From: Marmoricola endophyticus
GTDB taxonomy: Bacteria > Actinomycetota > Actinomycetes > Propionibacteriales > Nocardioidaceae
Assembly: GCF_014644415.1 (NCBI RefSeq)
Contig: NZ_BMKQ01000002.1
Coordinates: forward strand, 186,001 to 250,000
Length of the DNA stretch: 64,000 nt
Direction of reading: 5' to 3'
The notes under the pieces are model-generated. The model saw only the letters and a list, made by a program, of their open reading frames with translations. It ran no database searches and was not told where the DNA came from. The position numbers and the translations under genes are program-made. Of the stretch, positions 52,343 to 60,936 are shown piece after piece; within the stretch, counting starts at the first letter, position 1; each line of letters begins with the position of its first letter.

Positions 52343-53608
52343 GGCGCCGGCGACGACTTCGGCGAGCTGGTCCAGCCCCCAGAGCAGGTCCTCCTCGGAG
52401 ATCACCAGCGGGGGTGCGAGGCGGATGGTGGAGCCGTGGGTGTCCTTGGCCAGGACCCGGCGCGCCATCAGTGCCTCGCACACGTCGCGGCCCGAGCCGA
52501 CCTTCGGGTCGATGTCGATGCCGGCCCACAGCCCGCGCACGCGCACGGCGAGGACCCCGTTGCCGATCAGCTTCTCCAGCCGGTCGCGCATGATCTCGCC
52601 GAGCGCGGTGGCGCGCTGCTGGAAGTCGCCGGTCGCGAGCATCGAGACGACCTCGCGGCCGACCGCGCAGGCCAGCGGGTTGCCGCCGAAGGTGCTGCCG
52701 TGCTGGCCGGGGCGCAGCACGCCGAGCACGTTCTTGTCCGCGGCGACCGCCGAGACCGGCACGATGCCGCCGCCGAGCGCCTTGCCGAGGATGTAGACGT
52801 CCGGCACGACGTCCTCGTGGTCGCAGGCGAACGTCCTGCCCGTACGACCGAGGCCGGCCTGGATCTCGTCGGCGACCATCAGCACCTGGTGGGCGTCGCA
52901 GATCTCGCGGACGCCGCGGAGGTAGCCGTCCGGCGGGATCAGCACGCCGCCCTCGCCCTGGATCGGCTCGAGGAGCACGGCGACGGTGCGGTCGGTGATC
53001 GCCGCCCGCAGCGCGTCGAGGTCGCCGTACTCCACCGTGACGAAGCCGGGGGCGAACGGGCCGAAGCCGTTGCGCGCCGCGGCGTCGTCGGAGAAGCCGA
53101 CGATGGTGGAGGTACGCCCGTGGAAGTTGCCGCTCATCACGACGATCTCGGCGGTGTCGTCGGGTACGCCCTTGACCTCGTAGCCCCACTTCCGCGCGAC
53201 CTTGAGGGCGGTCTCGACCGCCTCGGCGCCGGAGTTCATCGGCAGCACCATGTCCTTGCCGGTGAGGTCGCCGAGCTCGGAGCAGAAGGCGCCGAACTGG
53301 TCGTGCACGAACGCGCGGCTGGTCAGGGTGACCTTGTCCAGCTGCTCGTGGGCGGCCTGCAGCAGCGCGGGGTGGCCGTGGCCGAAGTTGAGCGCGGAGT
53401 AGCCGGCCAGCATGTCGAGGAACGCGCGGCCGTCGACGTCGGTCATCCAGGCGCCCTCGGCGTGGGCGACGACGACCGGCAGGGGGTGGTAGTTGTGCGC
53501 CGTCCGCGACTCCGCCAGCTCCATCTGCTCGTGCGTGTGGAGCGGCGCGGTCGGGTCGAGCGGCTGGTCCTGGGAGCGGGGGTCCTTGCCCGTGAGGTCG
53601 GTGGTCAT
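52340..53608 (-). CDS. rocD: Ornithine aminotransferase
   Basis: PLP aminotransferase class III, 422 aa, converting ornithine and 2-oxoglutarate to glutamate semialdehyde (arginine/ornithine catabolism, proline supply). Motifs: HNYHPLPVVVAHAEGAWMTDVDGRAFLDMLAGYSALNFGH, NSGAEAVETALKVARKW, EPIQGEGGVL, VADEIQAGLGRTG, the PLP lysine in YILGKALGGG and GQHGSTFGGNPLA. The start at 53608 is decided by a perfect AGGAGG 8 nt upstream, the best SD in the window; an ATG at 53662 overlaps the promoter. It lies within the insert between dgt and dnaG. Confidence 0.95.
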   Translation of the reverse strand: MTTDLTGKDPRSQDQPLDPTAPLHTHEQMELAESRTAHNYHPLPVVVAHAEGAWMTDVDGRAFLDMLAGYSALNFGHGHPALLQAAHEQLDKVTLTSRAFVHDQFGAFCSELGDLTGKDMVLPMNSGAEAVETALKVARKWGYEVKGVPDDTAEIVVMSGNFHGRTSTIVGFSDDAAARNGFGPFAPGFVTVEYGDLDALRAAITDRTVAVLLEPIQGEGGVLIPPDGYLRGVREICDAHQVLMVADEIQAGLGRTGRTFACDHEDVVPDVYILGKALGGGIVPVSAVAADKNVLGVLRPGQHGSTFGGNPLACAVGREVVSMLATGDFQQRATALGEIMRDRLEKLIGNGVLAVRVRGLWAGIDIDPKVGSGRDVCEALMARRVLAKDTHGSTIRLAPPLVISEEDLLWGLDQLAEVVAGA

Positions 53609-53657
53609 CGAAGGCCTCCTGGTGCCGTGCAGACGTGGTGCGGAGATCGGGATTTCG

Positions 53658-53663
53658 ACCATA
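53658..53663 (-). promoter_or_regulatory. -10 hexamer for rocD
   Basis: TATGGT on the minus strand, about 50 nt before the ATG, giving a leader of about 43 nt that contains the SD sequence. Confidence 0.45.
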
Positions 53664-53764
53664 ACGTGAGCCGGCGGAAGGGCATACTCCGTCCTCGCTG
53701 CCTACTCCGCCCGCACGGGCGTCGCCCGGCTGTGGACGGCGGCCGGGACTGCCCGGCCGGACCG

Positions 53765-53770
53765 TAGACT
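53765..53770 (+). promoter_or_regulatory. -10 hexamer for dnaG
   Basis: TAGACT, 7 nt before GTG 53778; suggests a leaderless dnaG mRNA. Confidence 0.5.
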
Positions 53771-53777
53771 CCGCGAC

Positions 53778-55643
53778 GTGGCAGGGCGCATCCGTGAGGA
53801 GGACATCGCCGAGGTGCGCGAGAAGGCGCGCATCGACGACATCGTCTCCGACTACGTGACGCTGCGCCCCGCCGGCGGCGGCTCGTTCAAGGGCCTGTGC
53901 CCATTCCACGACGAGAAGAGCCCGAGCTTCAACGTCAACCCCAGCCGCGGCTTCTACCACTGCTTCGGCTGCCAGGTGGGCGGCGACGTGATCAGCTTCC
54001 TCATGGAGATCGACAAGATCTCCTTCACCGAGACCGTCGAGCGGCTGGCGGAGAAGACCGGCGTCCAGCTGCGGTACGAGGAGGGCGGCCCGGCAAGCCC
54101 GTCGGGCCCGCAGCGCGGCCGGCTGGTCGAGGCGCACCGCGTCGCGCAGGAGTACTACGCCGAGCGGCTGCGCGGGCCTGACGCCCTCGCGGCACGGCAG
54201 TTCCTCGGCGGGCGCGGCTTCGACCAGGCGGCCGCCGAGCACTTCGGCGTCGGGTTCTCCCCGCGCGGTGGGGAGGAGCTCTACCGCCACCTGCGCGACC
54301 GCGGGTTCACCGACGAGGAGCTGGTCACCTCCGGGCTGGTCGGCAGCTCCGGGCGCGGCCCGTACGACCGCTTCCGCGGCCGGCTGATGTGGCCGATCCG
54401 GGAGGCCGGCGGCGACACCATCGGCTTCGGCGCGCGGCGGATCTTCGACGACGACCGGATCGAGGCGAAGTACCTCAACACCTCCGAGACGCCGATCTAC
54501 AAGAAGTCCCACGTCCTCTACGGCATCGACCTGGCGCGCAAGGACATCGCCCGGGCCTCGCAGTGCGTGGTCGTCGAGGGCTACACCGACGTGATGGCCT
54601 GCCACCTGGCCGGCGTCACCACGGCCGTCGCCACCTGCGGGACCGCGTTCGGCGACGACCACGCCCGGGTGGTCCGTCGGCTGCTGCACGACCACGAGGA
54701 GTTCCGCGGCGAGGTGATCTTCACCTTCGACGGCGACGAGGCGGGGCAGCGGGCGGCGATGAAGGCCTTCGAGGGCGACCAGCAGTTCGTCTCCCAGACG
54801 TACGTCGCGGTGGAGCCGGACGGGCTGGACCCCTGTGACGTGCGCCAGCAGAAGGGCGAGGCCGAGGTGCGCGAGCTCGTCGCCCGGAGGGTGCCGCTGT
54901 ACCGGTTCGTCCTCGGCAACGTCGTCAAGAGGTACGACCTCGACCGCGCGGACGGCCGGATCGACGCGCTGCGCGCCGCCGCGAAGCTGGTCACCTCGAT
55001 CCGGGACCGGTCGAAGATCGACGCCTTCGCCCGCGAGCTGGCGGGGATGCTCGGCATCGACCCGGACGAGGCGCGCCGCGAGGTACGACGCGCGTCCTCA
55101 CGTGGCGGTCGGAACGAGGCGCCCGCGCGACCCGTGGCGGCGGCGCCGGCGGAGGCCGGCGTACCCCTCCCGGAGCGGCGCGACCCCCGTCTGGCCATGG
55201 AGCGCGAGACCCTCAAGCTCGTCGTGCAGCACCCCGACCTGACGGTGTCGGCCACCCGGGACGTGGACGGCACCGATTTCACGCACCCGGCCTACCGGGC
55301 GGTCTGGGAGTGCGTCGGTCGGCGCGGCGGGCCGGTCGCGGCGACCGGCCAGTGGGCGGCTGACCTGGCCGGCGCCACCGAGGACCCGGTGGTGCGCTCG
55401 CTGGTCAGCGAGCTCGCCGTCGAGCCGATCAGCAGCCACCAGGCGCCGAGTGCGTCGTACGCCGCCATGCACGTCTACCGCCTGCAGGAGCTCACCGCCC
55501 AGCGACGCATCGCCGACCTGAAGTCGCGGCTGCAGCGCACGAACCCGGTCGAGCAGGCGAGTGACTACAACAAGATGTTCGGCGAGCTGGTCGCCCTCGA
55601 GCAGCGCCGGCGCGAGCTGCGCGAGAAGAGCGTGGGCGAGTGA
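53778..55643 (+). CDS. dnaG: DNA primase
   Basis: Makes RNA primers at the replication fork, 621 aa. The zinc ribbon is C41-PFH44 ... C62-FGC65 (SFKGLCPFHDEKSPSFNVN, FYHCFGC). The TOPRIM domain has VVVEGYTDVMACH and the acidic triad in FTFDGDEAGQRAAMKA. The C-terminal DnaB-interacting part follows a Pro/Ala linker (RRASSRGGRNEAPARPVAAAP). GTG 53778 is supported by the promoter spacing. The next gene overlaps it by 4 bp, as is common downstream of dnaG in this group. Confidence 0.96.
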   Translation: MAGRIREEDIAEVREKARIDDIVSDYVTLRPAGGGSFKGLCPFHDEKSPSFNVNPSRGFYHCFGCQVGGDVISFLMEIDKISFTETVERLAEKTGVQLRYEEGGPASPSGPQRGRLVEAHRVAQEYYAERLRGPDALAARQFLGGRGFDQAAAEHFGVGFSPRGGEELYRHLRDRGFTDEELVTSGLVGSSGRGPYDRFRGRLMWPIREAGGDTIGFGARRIFDDDRIEAKYLNTSETPIYKKSHVLYGIDLARKDIARASQCVVVEGYTDVMACHLAGVTTAVATCGTAFGDDHARVVRRLLHDHEEFRGEVIFTFDGDEAGQRAAMKAFEGDQQFVSQTYVAVEPDGLDPCDVRQQKGEAEVRELVARRVPLYRFVLGNVVKRYDLDRADGRIDALRAAAKLVTSIRDRSKIDAFARELAGMLGIDPDEARREVRRASSRGGRNEAPARPVAAAPAEAGVPLPERRDPRLAMERETLKLVVQHPDLTVSATRDVDGTDFTHPAYRAVWECVGRRGGPVAATGQWAADLAGATEDPVVRSLVSELAVEPISSHQAPSASYAAMHVYRLQELTAQRRIADLKSRLQRTNPVEQASDYNKMFGELVALEQRRRELREKSVGE

Positions 55644-56188
55644 GGCGCCCGACGCTGGCCGCGCGCCGCACCGGCCCGGGCCGCGACGTGCTCGCCCGGG
55701 CGGACCTCGGACCCGGAGAGCGAGTGCTCGCCGCGGAGCCGTTCGTGTCTCCGGAGCCCGGGGGCTGGCTCCTCGGCACCCGCCGCGCCTTCGTCGTGCT
55801 CCCTGCCGAGGGCGAGGTGCACAGAATCGTGTGGGAGCAGGTGCACGATGCCGCGTGGGACCTCGACGATGCTCAGCTGACCGTCTCGGAGGTGGGCGAG
55901 TACGCACGCACCCGCCCCGTCCACCGGTTCGGCCTCGACGACCCCGGCCGGCTGCTGGAGCTGCTGCGTGAGCGGGTCTCGGCGTCCTTGCTCCTGCAGC
56001 GCCGGGTGAGCGTGTCCGGCCCGCTGGGCCTGCACGTCATCGCGCGGCGCGCGCCCGCCGGGTCGGGCGTGGACGGCGAGGTGACGTGGTACGTCGACTA
56101 CGACGCCGGCCTGGACCCCGCCGATCCACTGGTCCGCGACCTGGCCTCCCGGGGGCTCGCCGAGGGGCGCGCCGAGATCGGAGCGTGA
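55640..56188 (+). CDS. Conserved hypothetical protein downstream of dnaG (PH-like)
   Basis: 182 aa, soluble. The block LGPGERVLAAEPFVSPEPGGWLLGTRRAFVVLP and VHRIVWEQVHDAAWDLDDAQLTVSEVGE has the strand pattern and W-x-x-V-x-x-A-x-W-D motif of bacterial PH-like proteins; the C-terminal half VTWYVDYDAGLDPADPLVRDLASRGLAEGRAEIG is shared by actinobacterial proteins found next to dnaG. Function unknown. GTG overlaps the dnaG stop by 4 bp. A tRNA gene follows after 59 bp. Confidence 0.75.
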   Translation: MRRPTLAARRTGPGRDVLARADLGPGERVLAAEPFVSPEPGGWLLGTRRAFVVLPAEGEVHRIVWEQVHDAAWDLDDAQLTVSEVGEYARTRPVHRFGLDDPGRLLELLRERVSASLLLQRRVSVSGPLGLHVIARRAPAGSGVDGEVTWYVDYDAGLDPADPLVRDLASRGLAEGRAEIGA

Positions 56189-56224
56189 GCCGGCCTCGAT
56201 TCGTCCCAGGTCCGCGCTCGTTGC

Positions 56225-56230
56225 TACGCT
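56225..56230 (+). promoter_or_regulatory. -10 hexamer for tRNA-Asn
   Basis: TACGCT, 17 nt before the mature tRNA 5' end. Confidence 0.4.
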
Positions 56231-56247
56231 GACTCCGCTCCACGCGA

Positions 56248-56320
56248 TCCCCTGTAGCTCAATTGGCAGAGCATTCGACTGTTAATCGGAGGGTTGTTGG
56301 TTCGAGTCCAACCGGGGGAG
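56248..56320 (+). tRNA. tRNA-Asn (GTT)
   Basis: 73 nt. The acceptor stem TCCCCTG pairs with CGGGGGA (one G-T wobble). D arm TAGCTCAATTGGCAGAGCA, anticodon GTT at 56281-56283 in a CTGTTAA loop, T arm GGTTCGAGTCC. Discriminator G; CCA is not encoded. A perfect hairpin follows 8 nt later. Confidence 0.97.
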
Positions 56321-56328
56321 CAGCAGCT

Positions 56329-56357
56329 GACGGGTCCGGCCTCCGGCCGGACCCGTC
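56329..56357. terminator. Perfect 13-bp hairpin between tRNA-Asn and the esterase gene
   Basis: GACGGGTCCGGCC, loop TCC, GGCCGGACCCGTC: fully paired over 13 bp. It lies 8 nt after the tRNA and 7 nt beyond the stop of the convergent esterase gene, so it can serve both. No T-run. Confidence 0.8.
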
Positions 56358-56364
56358 CGTGCGT

Positions 56365-57861
56365 TCAGCGCTCGGGCCAGAGCAGCCGACGTTGCGGGTC
56401 GGGGTCGTCAAGCACGGTGCCGTCCCCGGGGCCGCCGAAGCGCCGGGTGTGCCGCATCTCGCCGTACGCCGGCCAGCCGGGGTCGCCGTCGGTCACGAAG
56501 CGGACCCAGGCGGCGTGCATGTCGTCGGCGAGCGCCTGCGGGGCGTCCGGCCCGGTCATCCACTGGCCCTCGGGGTCGGCGAGGTTGTCGAAGGCGAAGC
56601 CGATCTCCAGGGCGTGGGTCGCGCCGAGCACGCCGTCGAGGACCGGCGTGCGCCAGCCGAACTGGTAGACGAAGGTGTCCCTGCCCTGGGCCAGGCGGGT
56701 CTCGGCCAGCCGCACCGCCGGCACCCGGAAGAACCAGTCGGTCAGCCCGGCGACCACGACGTCGTAGGGGGTCGCGGCGTCGGCGGCGAGGATCTCGTAG
56801 GCGTCGTCGGGAGCGCCGTACGCCCCGAGCATCATCCGCGCGAGCGGCTCGTCGACCACGGGCGCGAGCGGGTAGAGGAAGAGCGTGTGCTCGGTGTCGT
56901 TGCTCCCGATCAGCAGGTCCACCGGAGCGCCGTCGCCGGCCGCGACCACGTCGTACGGGCGGCCCGTCACGCTCACGCCGTCGACCACCGGCTCGAACGG
57001 CATGCCGTTCGCGGAGATCTCCCGCCACCGCGCGCGGTCCTGGTCGCCGCTGATCGCGGCCGTCAGCGCGAGCTGGGTGCTGACGAGGTCCTCGACGGGG
57101 ACGGTGGCGATGGCCTCGCCGGTCGGCTCGACCCCGAGCCGCTCGGCCAGGGCGGCCGTGACGAGCGAGGCGGTCTGTGGGGTGAGCACGTGGTGCCCGG
57201 CGCCGCTCTCGGCGATGACGCGCTGGAACAGACCTCGGGCCGCCGGCATCGCGGTCAGCGTCGTCACGCTCATGGCACCGGCCGACTCGCCGGCGATGGT
57301 GACGCGACCGGGGTCACCGCCGAACGCGGCGATGTTGTCGTGCACCCAGCGCAGCGCGGCGACCTGGTCGAGCAGGCCCCGGTTGTCGGGGCGGTCGGGC
57401 AGGTGCGCGAAGCCGTCCACACCCAGCCGGTAGTTGAGGGTCACGGTGACGACGCCGTCGCGCGCGAACGCCCCGCCGGCGTACGTCGGCACGGCGCCGC
57501 TGCCGTTGACGAACGCGCCGCCGTGGATCCAGACCAGCACCGGGAGCCCCTCGGTCGACGGGTCCGGGGTCCAGACGTTCAGGTTGAGACATTCCGACCC
57601 GGCGATCTGCGGCTCGACCAGCAGCGAGGAGACCTCCGTGCGGAAGGGACCCTTGGGCACGGTCGCGCCGTAGGCCGAGCAGTCGCGCTCCTCGGTCCAC
57701 GGCTCGTGCGGGGCGGGTGCCTCGAAGCGGAGGTCGCCGAACGGGGGAGCGGCGTAGGGGATGCCGCGGAAGACCGCGACGCCGCCCTCCTGCACCCCGC
57801 GGACGGGACCGCTGGTGGTCGTGGCACGTGGCTCGGTGGTGGTCACGGGCCCATTGGACAC
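56365..57861 (-). CDS. Type-B carboxylesterase
   Basis: Alpha/beta hydrolase of the carboxylesterase/cholinesterase family, 498 aa. The N-terminus GPVRGVQEGGVAVFRGIPYAAPP is the type-B opening; the oxyanion hole is WIHGGAFVNGSG, the nucleophile S193 lies in IAGESAGAMSV, and the acid and His residues lie in GSNDTEHTLFL and LGATHALEIGF. No signal peptide, so intracellular. The substrate is unknown. GTG 57861 is the first possible start; GTG 57846 would remove five residues. Confidence 0.9.
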   Translation of the reverse strand: MSNGPVTTTEPRATTTSGPVRGVQEGGVAVFRGIPYAAPPFGDLRFEAPAPHEPWTEERDCSAYGATVPKGPFRTEVSSLLVEPQIAGSECLNLNVWTPDPSTEGLPVLVWIHGGAFVNGSGAVPTYAGGAFARDGVVTVTLNYRLGVDGFAHLPDRPDNRGLLDQVAALRWVHDNIAAFGGDPGRVTIAGESAGAMSVTTLTAMPAARGLFQRVIAESGAGHHVLTPQTASLVTAALAERLGVEPTGEAIATVPVEDLVSTQLALTAAISGDQDRARWREISANGMPFEPVVDGVSVTGRPYDVVAAGDGAPVDLLIGSNDTEHTLFLYPLAPVVDEPLARMMLGAYGAPDDAYEILAADAATPYDVVVAGLTDWFFRVPAVRLAETRLAQGRDTFVYQFGWRTPVLDGVLGATHALEIGFAFDNLADPEGQWMTGPDAPQALADDMHAAWVRFVTDGDPGWPAYGEMRHTRRFGGPGDGTVLDDPDPQRRLLWPER

Positions 57862-57966
57862 CCCGAGCGGGACACCAGGGCGGTCGACCGGTTCGTACCC
57901 GGGGCCGCCGCGGCTCCTCGCGGCGCCGAGACGTCACCGTGGTCGCCCGGTGCTTGACTGACCTCG

Positions 57967-58761
57967 ATGGCCGGCGATCCCACGATCTCGATGCTCTGGG
58001 AGCGGGACGAGCCGTTGGCCGCACTCGCCGACCGGTTCGGCTTCGCAGGCGTCGGCGAGGCTGTGGGGTGGCTGCGGGAGACGCTGCGGACGGCCGGGAT
58101 CGGGCAGGTGGAGCAGTGCGACCGCCTGGTGCTCAGCGCCTCGAACCTGCTGGCCGTCATCACCGTCGACGGACGTCGCTACGTCGCCAAGTGCTGCGCG
58201 GACCCCTCGCGCTTAGCGCGTCTGCGCGAGATCGACTCGCTGGTCTCCTGGCTCGGGGCCGAGGGGCTGCCCGTCGCGGCGCGGCACGGTGACCCCAGGC
58301 GGGCCGAGAGGGAGGGCATCTCGGTCGGCCTCGCGCCGATGGTCGGCGGTGACCTGCTCGACGTCGGCGATCCCGAGCAGGTGGTCGCCGCCGGACGTGC
58401 CCTGGCCGAGCTGCACGTCGCGCTGACGGCGTACCCCCTGGGGGTCGGTGCCGATCAGCACCTGCCCGGCGAGCAGCTGGTGCACGGCGACTTCCGGTCG
58501 GCCAACGTCCTGTACGCCCGAGGTCCGGGCATCACGTGCGTCCTCGACTTCGACGACGTCTGCTATCGCAGCAGGACCGCCGATCTCGCGCAGGCAGCGG
58601 TGCTGCTCGGGACGAGGTACCACGCATGGCGTCCGACCGAGGTCGGCGCACGGACGCGGTTCCTGGCCGCCTACAGCGAGGTCGCTCCGCTGGGGAGCGA
58701 GGAACGAGCCGCTCTCGACCGCGACATCACTGCGGTCCTGGGCCACTTCGGCTGGACCTGA
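57967..58761 (+). CDS. Aminoglycoside phosphotransferase-fold protein
   Basis: 264 aa small-molecule kinase-like protein (APH family). The catalytic loop is LVHGDFRSANVLYA (HGDxxxxN) and the metal-binding Asp lies in CVLDFDDVCYRS. The N-lobe nucleotide site (SASNLLAVITVDGRRYVAKCCAD) has the conserved Lys in VAK. The acceptor is not known; resistance activity should not be assumed. ATG 57967 lies 105 bp past the divergent esterase start; the helicase gene follows after 47 bp. Confidence 0.85.
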   Translation: MAGDPTISMLWERDEPLAALADRFGFAGVGEAVGWLRETLRTAGIGQVEQCDRLVLSASNLLAVITVDGRRYVAKCCADPSRLARLREIDSLVSWLGAEGLPVAARHGDPRRAEREGISVGLAPMVGGDLLDVGDPEQVVAAGRALAELHVALTAYPLGVGADQHLPGEQLVHGDFRSANVLYARGPGITCVLDFDDVCYRSRTADLAQAAVLLGTRYHAWRPTEVGARTRFLAAYSEVAPLGSEERAALDRDITAVLGHFGWT

Positions 58762-58796
58762 GCGACGCAGGATTCGGCGGCAGGCTCCAGGCGGCC

Positions 58797-58802
58797 TAGG
58801 CT
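58797..58802 (+). promoter_or_regulatory. -10 hexamer for the helicase gene
   Basis: TAGGCT, 6 nt before GTG 58809. Confidence 0.5.
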
Positions 58803-58808
58803 TCAGCG

Positions 58809-60506
58809 GTGAGTGAGCAGGACCAGCAGCAGCCAGCCTTCGCCGACCTCGGCCTCTCGGAGCCGGTGATGAGGGCGCTGGCCGACGTCGGCTACGAGAC
58901 CCCGTCGCCGATCCAGGCGCAGGCGATCCCCCTGCTCCTCGAGGGCAGGCACGTCGTCGGGCTGGCGCAGACCGGCACCGGCAAGACGGCGGCGTTCGCG
59001 CTGCCGATCCTGTCCCACATCGACCTCTCGGTCCCCGCCGGCTCGGGACCGCAGGTGCTCGTGCTCGCGCCGACGCGCGAGCTCGCGCTGCAGGTCTCCG
59101 AGGCGTTCGGGTCGTACGCCGCCCACCTCCCCGACCTGCGTGTCCTGCCCGTCTACGGCGGCCAGGGGTACGGCGTCCAGCTCTCCGCGCTGCGCCGTGG
59201 CGTCCACGTCGTCGTCGGCACGCCGGGCCGCGTCATGGACCACCTGGAGAAGGGGACCCTCGACCTCTCCGGTCTGCGCCACGTCGTCCTGGACGAGGCC
59301 GACGAGATGCTCAACATGGGCTTCGCCGAGGACGTCGAGACCATCCTCGCCGACACCCCCGAGAACAAGCAGGTCGCGCTGTTCTCCGCCACGATGCCGG
59401 CCGCGATCCGGCGGATCGCCGAGCGGCACGCCCCGGGCGCGGAGCAGGTGACCGTCCAGGGCGGGAGCCGTACCGCCGCGAACGTCACCCAGCGCTACCT
59501 CTTCGCGCCGTGGCCGCAGAAGGTCGACGCGCTGACCCGGATCCTCGAGGTCGAGTCCTTCGACGCCGCGATCGTGTTCGTCCGCACCAAGCAGGCCACC
59601 GAGGAGGTCGCCGAGAAGCTGCGGGCGCGGGGGTTCTCCGCTGCCGCCATCAACGGCGACATCGTCCAGCAGCAGCGCGAGCGCACGGTCGAGGCGCTGC
59701 GCTCGGGTGCGCTCGACGTGCTGGTCGCCACCGACGTCGCGGCCCGCGGACTGGACGTCGAGCGAGTCAGCCACGTCATCAACTTCGACATCCCCACCGA
59801 CACCGAGGCGTACGTCCACCGGATCGGCCGCACCGGTCGGGCGGGCCGCTCGGGCGACGCGATCAGCTTCGTCACGCCGCGCGAGAAGCACCTCCTGCGG
59901 GCCATCGAGAAGGCCACGAAGCAGAAGATCGAGGAGATGCCCAAGCCGAGCGTCGCCGACGTCAACGCGACCCGTGTCGTGCGGTTCACGGAGGCGATCA
60001 CCGCCGCGCTGGGCGACTCCCAGCTGCCGGTGCTGCGCGACCTGATCGGCTCGTACGCCGCCGACAACGACAAGGACCCGCTGGACGTGGCCGCTGCCAT
60101 CGCGGTCCTGGCCCAGGACGGCGAGCCGATGTTCGCCGAGGACGAGCCCGAGCCGCCGCGCAGCAAGGAGCGTCCGTCCGGCCCGCGTCGGACGACGTGG
60201 CGGATCGCCGTGGGCAAGCGGCACCGCGTCGAGCCGCGGCAGATCGTCGGCGCGCTGGCCAACGAGGGCGGCCTGCGCCGTGGCGACTTCGGCAAGATCG
60301 AGATCCGGCCGAACTTCTCCCTGGTCGAGCTCCCCGAGCTCTCCGCCGAGACGCTGCAGAAGCTGTCGACCACCCGGATCTCGGGGATCCTGATCGACAT
60401 CCGACCCGACCGCGGCCGCCCGTCGGGCGGGACTGGCGGTCCCCGGCGCACCGGCGACGGCCCGCCGAAGAAGGCACGGCACAAGAAGTCCGACCAGTCT
60501 CGCTAG
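58809..60506 (+). CDS. deaD: DEAD-box RNA helicase with DbpA-type RNA-binding domain
   Basis: 565 aa. All core motifs are intact: Q motif (FADLGLSEPVMRALADVGYETPSPIQAQAIP), I AQTGTGKTAAFALP, Ia PTRELALQ, Ib TPGRVMDHL, II VLDEADEMLNMGF, III SATMP, IV FVRTK, V DVAARGLDVERV and VI HRIGRTGRAGRSG. After an acidic linker, residues ~455-530 form the DbpA-like domain (TTWRIAVGKRHRVEPRQIVGAL). The tail is basic (KKARHKKSDQSR). A ribosome-assembly or cold-adaptation role is usual. Stop codon overlaps the tRNA promoter hexamer. Confidence 0.94.
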   Translation: MSEQDQQQPAFADLGLSEPVMRALADVGYETPSPIQAQAIPLLLEGRHVVGLAQTGTGKTAAFALPILSHIDLSVPAGSGPQVLVLAPTRELALQVSEAFGSYAAHLPDLRVLPVYGGQGYGVQLSALRRGVHVVVGTPGRVMDHLEKGTLDLSGLRHVVLDEADEMLNMGFAEDVETILADTPENKQVALFSATMPAAIRRIAERHAPGAEQVTVQGGSRTAANVTQRYLFAPWPQKVDALTRILEVESFDAAIVFVRTKQATEEVAEKLRARGFSAAAINGDIVQQQRERTVEALRSGALDVLVATDVAARGLDVERVSHVINFDIPTDTEAYVHRIGRTGRAGRSGDAISFVTPREKHLLRAIEKATKQKIEEMPKPSVADVNATRVVRFTEAITAALGDSQLPVLRDLIGSYAADNDKDPLDVAAAIAVLAQDGEPMFAEDEPEPPRSKERPSGPRRTTWRIAVGKRHRVEPRQIVGALANEGGLRRGDFGKIEIRPNFSLVELPELSAETLQKLSTTRISGILIDIRPDRGRPSGGTGGPRRTGDGPPKKARHKKSDQSR

Positions 60507-60509
60507 GGT
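60504..60509 (+). promoter_or_regulatory. -10 hexamer for tRNA-Met
   Basis: TAGGGT, sharing its first three bases with the helicase stop codon, 14 nt before the mature tRNA. Confidence 0.4.
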
Positions 60510-60523
60510 CGTCCGTGCTTCCC

Positions 60524-60597
60524 GGGGCGGTAGCTCAGCCGGTCAGAGCAGACGACTCATAATCGTCCAGTCGCGGGTTCAAGCCCCGCCCGCCCCA
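60524..60597 (+). tRNA. tRNA-Met (CAT), elongator type
   Basis: 74 nt. The acceptor stem GGGGCGG pairs fully with CCGCCCC; anticodon CAT at 60558-60560 in stem GACGA/TCGTC; T arm GGGTTCAAGCCCC. Discriminator A; CCA not encoded. The G1-C72 pair and an anticodon stem without three G-C pairs exclude the initiator. A tRNA-Ile2 whose CAT is modified by TilS cannot be fully excluded. Confidence 0.9.
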
Positions 60598-60618
60598 CAC
60601 CGAGCTCCGTCGTCCGAG

Positions 60619-60660
60619 CCTGCGGCGGCCGGGCGGCCTTCCGACCGCGGCTGCGGCAGG
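60619..60660 (+). terminator. GC-rich imperfect hairpin after tRNA-Met
   Basis: Outer arms CCTGC and GCAGG enclose partly pairing GGCGGCCGGGCGG and CCGCGGCTGCG. Located 21 nt past the tRNA; imperfect, no T-run. Confidence 0.4.
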
Positions 60661-60686
60661 AGGTGCGGAGCGGTTCCCGGGCGCCC

Positions 60687-60692
60687 TACGGT
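60687..60692 (+). promoter_or_regulatory. -10 hexamer for the TOBE gene
   Basis: TACGGT, 6 nt before ATG 60699; supports the short ORF as a real, leaderless gene. Confidence 0.45.
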
Positions 60693-60698
60693 CCACCC

Positions 60699-60908
60699 AT
60701 GAAGCTCTCCACGCGCAACCAGCTGCCCGGCACCGTCGTCTCCGTCACCACCGGGGAGGCGATGGCCGTCGTACGGATCAAGCTCGACAACGGCCCGGAG
60801 ATCACCTCCTCGATCACCAAGGACGCCGTCGAGGACCTCGGCCTCGCCGAGGGCGCGAAGGTCACCGCCCTCGTCAAGTCCACCGAGGTCGCCATCGGGG
60901 TGGAGTGA
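60699..60908 (+). CDS. TOBE-domain molybdate/oxyanion-binding protein (Mop-like)
   Basis: 69 aa, a single molbindin-type TOBE domain: MKLSTRNQLPGTVVSVTTGEAMAVV, ITSSITKDAVEDLGLAEGAKV and TALVKSTEVAIGVE (the conserved S-T-K-x-V-x-x-L and K-S-T-x-V motifs). Such proteins bind molybdate as multimers, or act as small sensors. There are no mod transport genes beside it. Confidence 0.88.
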   Translation: MKLSTRNQLPGTVVSVTTGEAMAVVRIKLDNGPEITSSITKDAVEDLGLAEGAKVTALVKSTEVAIGVE

Positions 60909-60936
60909 GCCTCGCTCCTGCGGGTACGAAGCGTCC

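Noticed and set aside
57967-58761. Aminoglycoside resistance gene
   Set aside because: The APH fold is shared by many metabolic kinases; there is no mobile context and no close resemblance to known resistance enzymes that I can see.
60524-60597. Initiator tRNA-fMet
   Set aside because: It has a paired G1-C72 and lacks the three consecutive G-C pairs in the anticodon stem.
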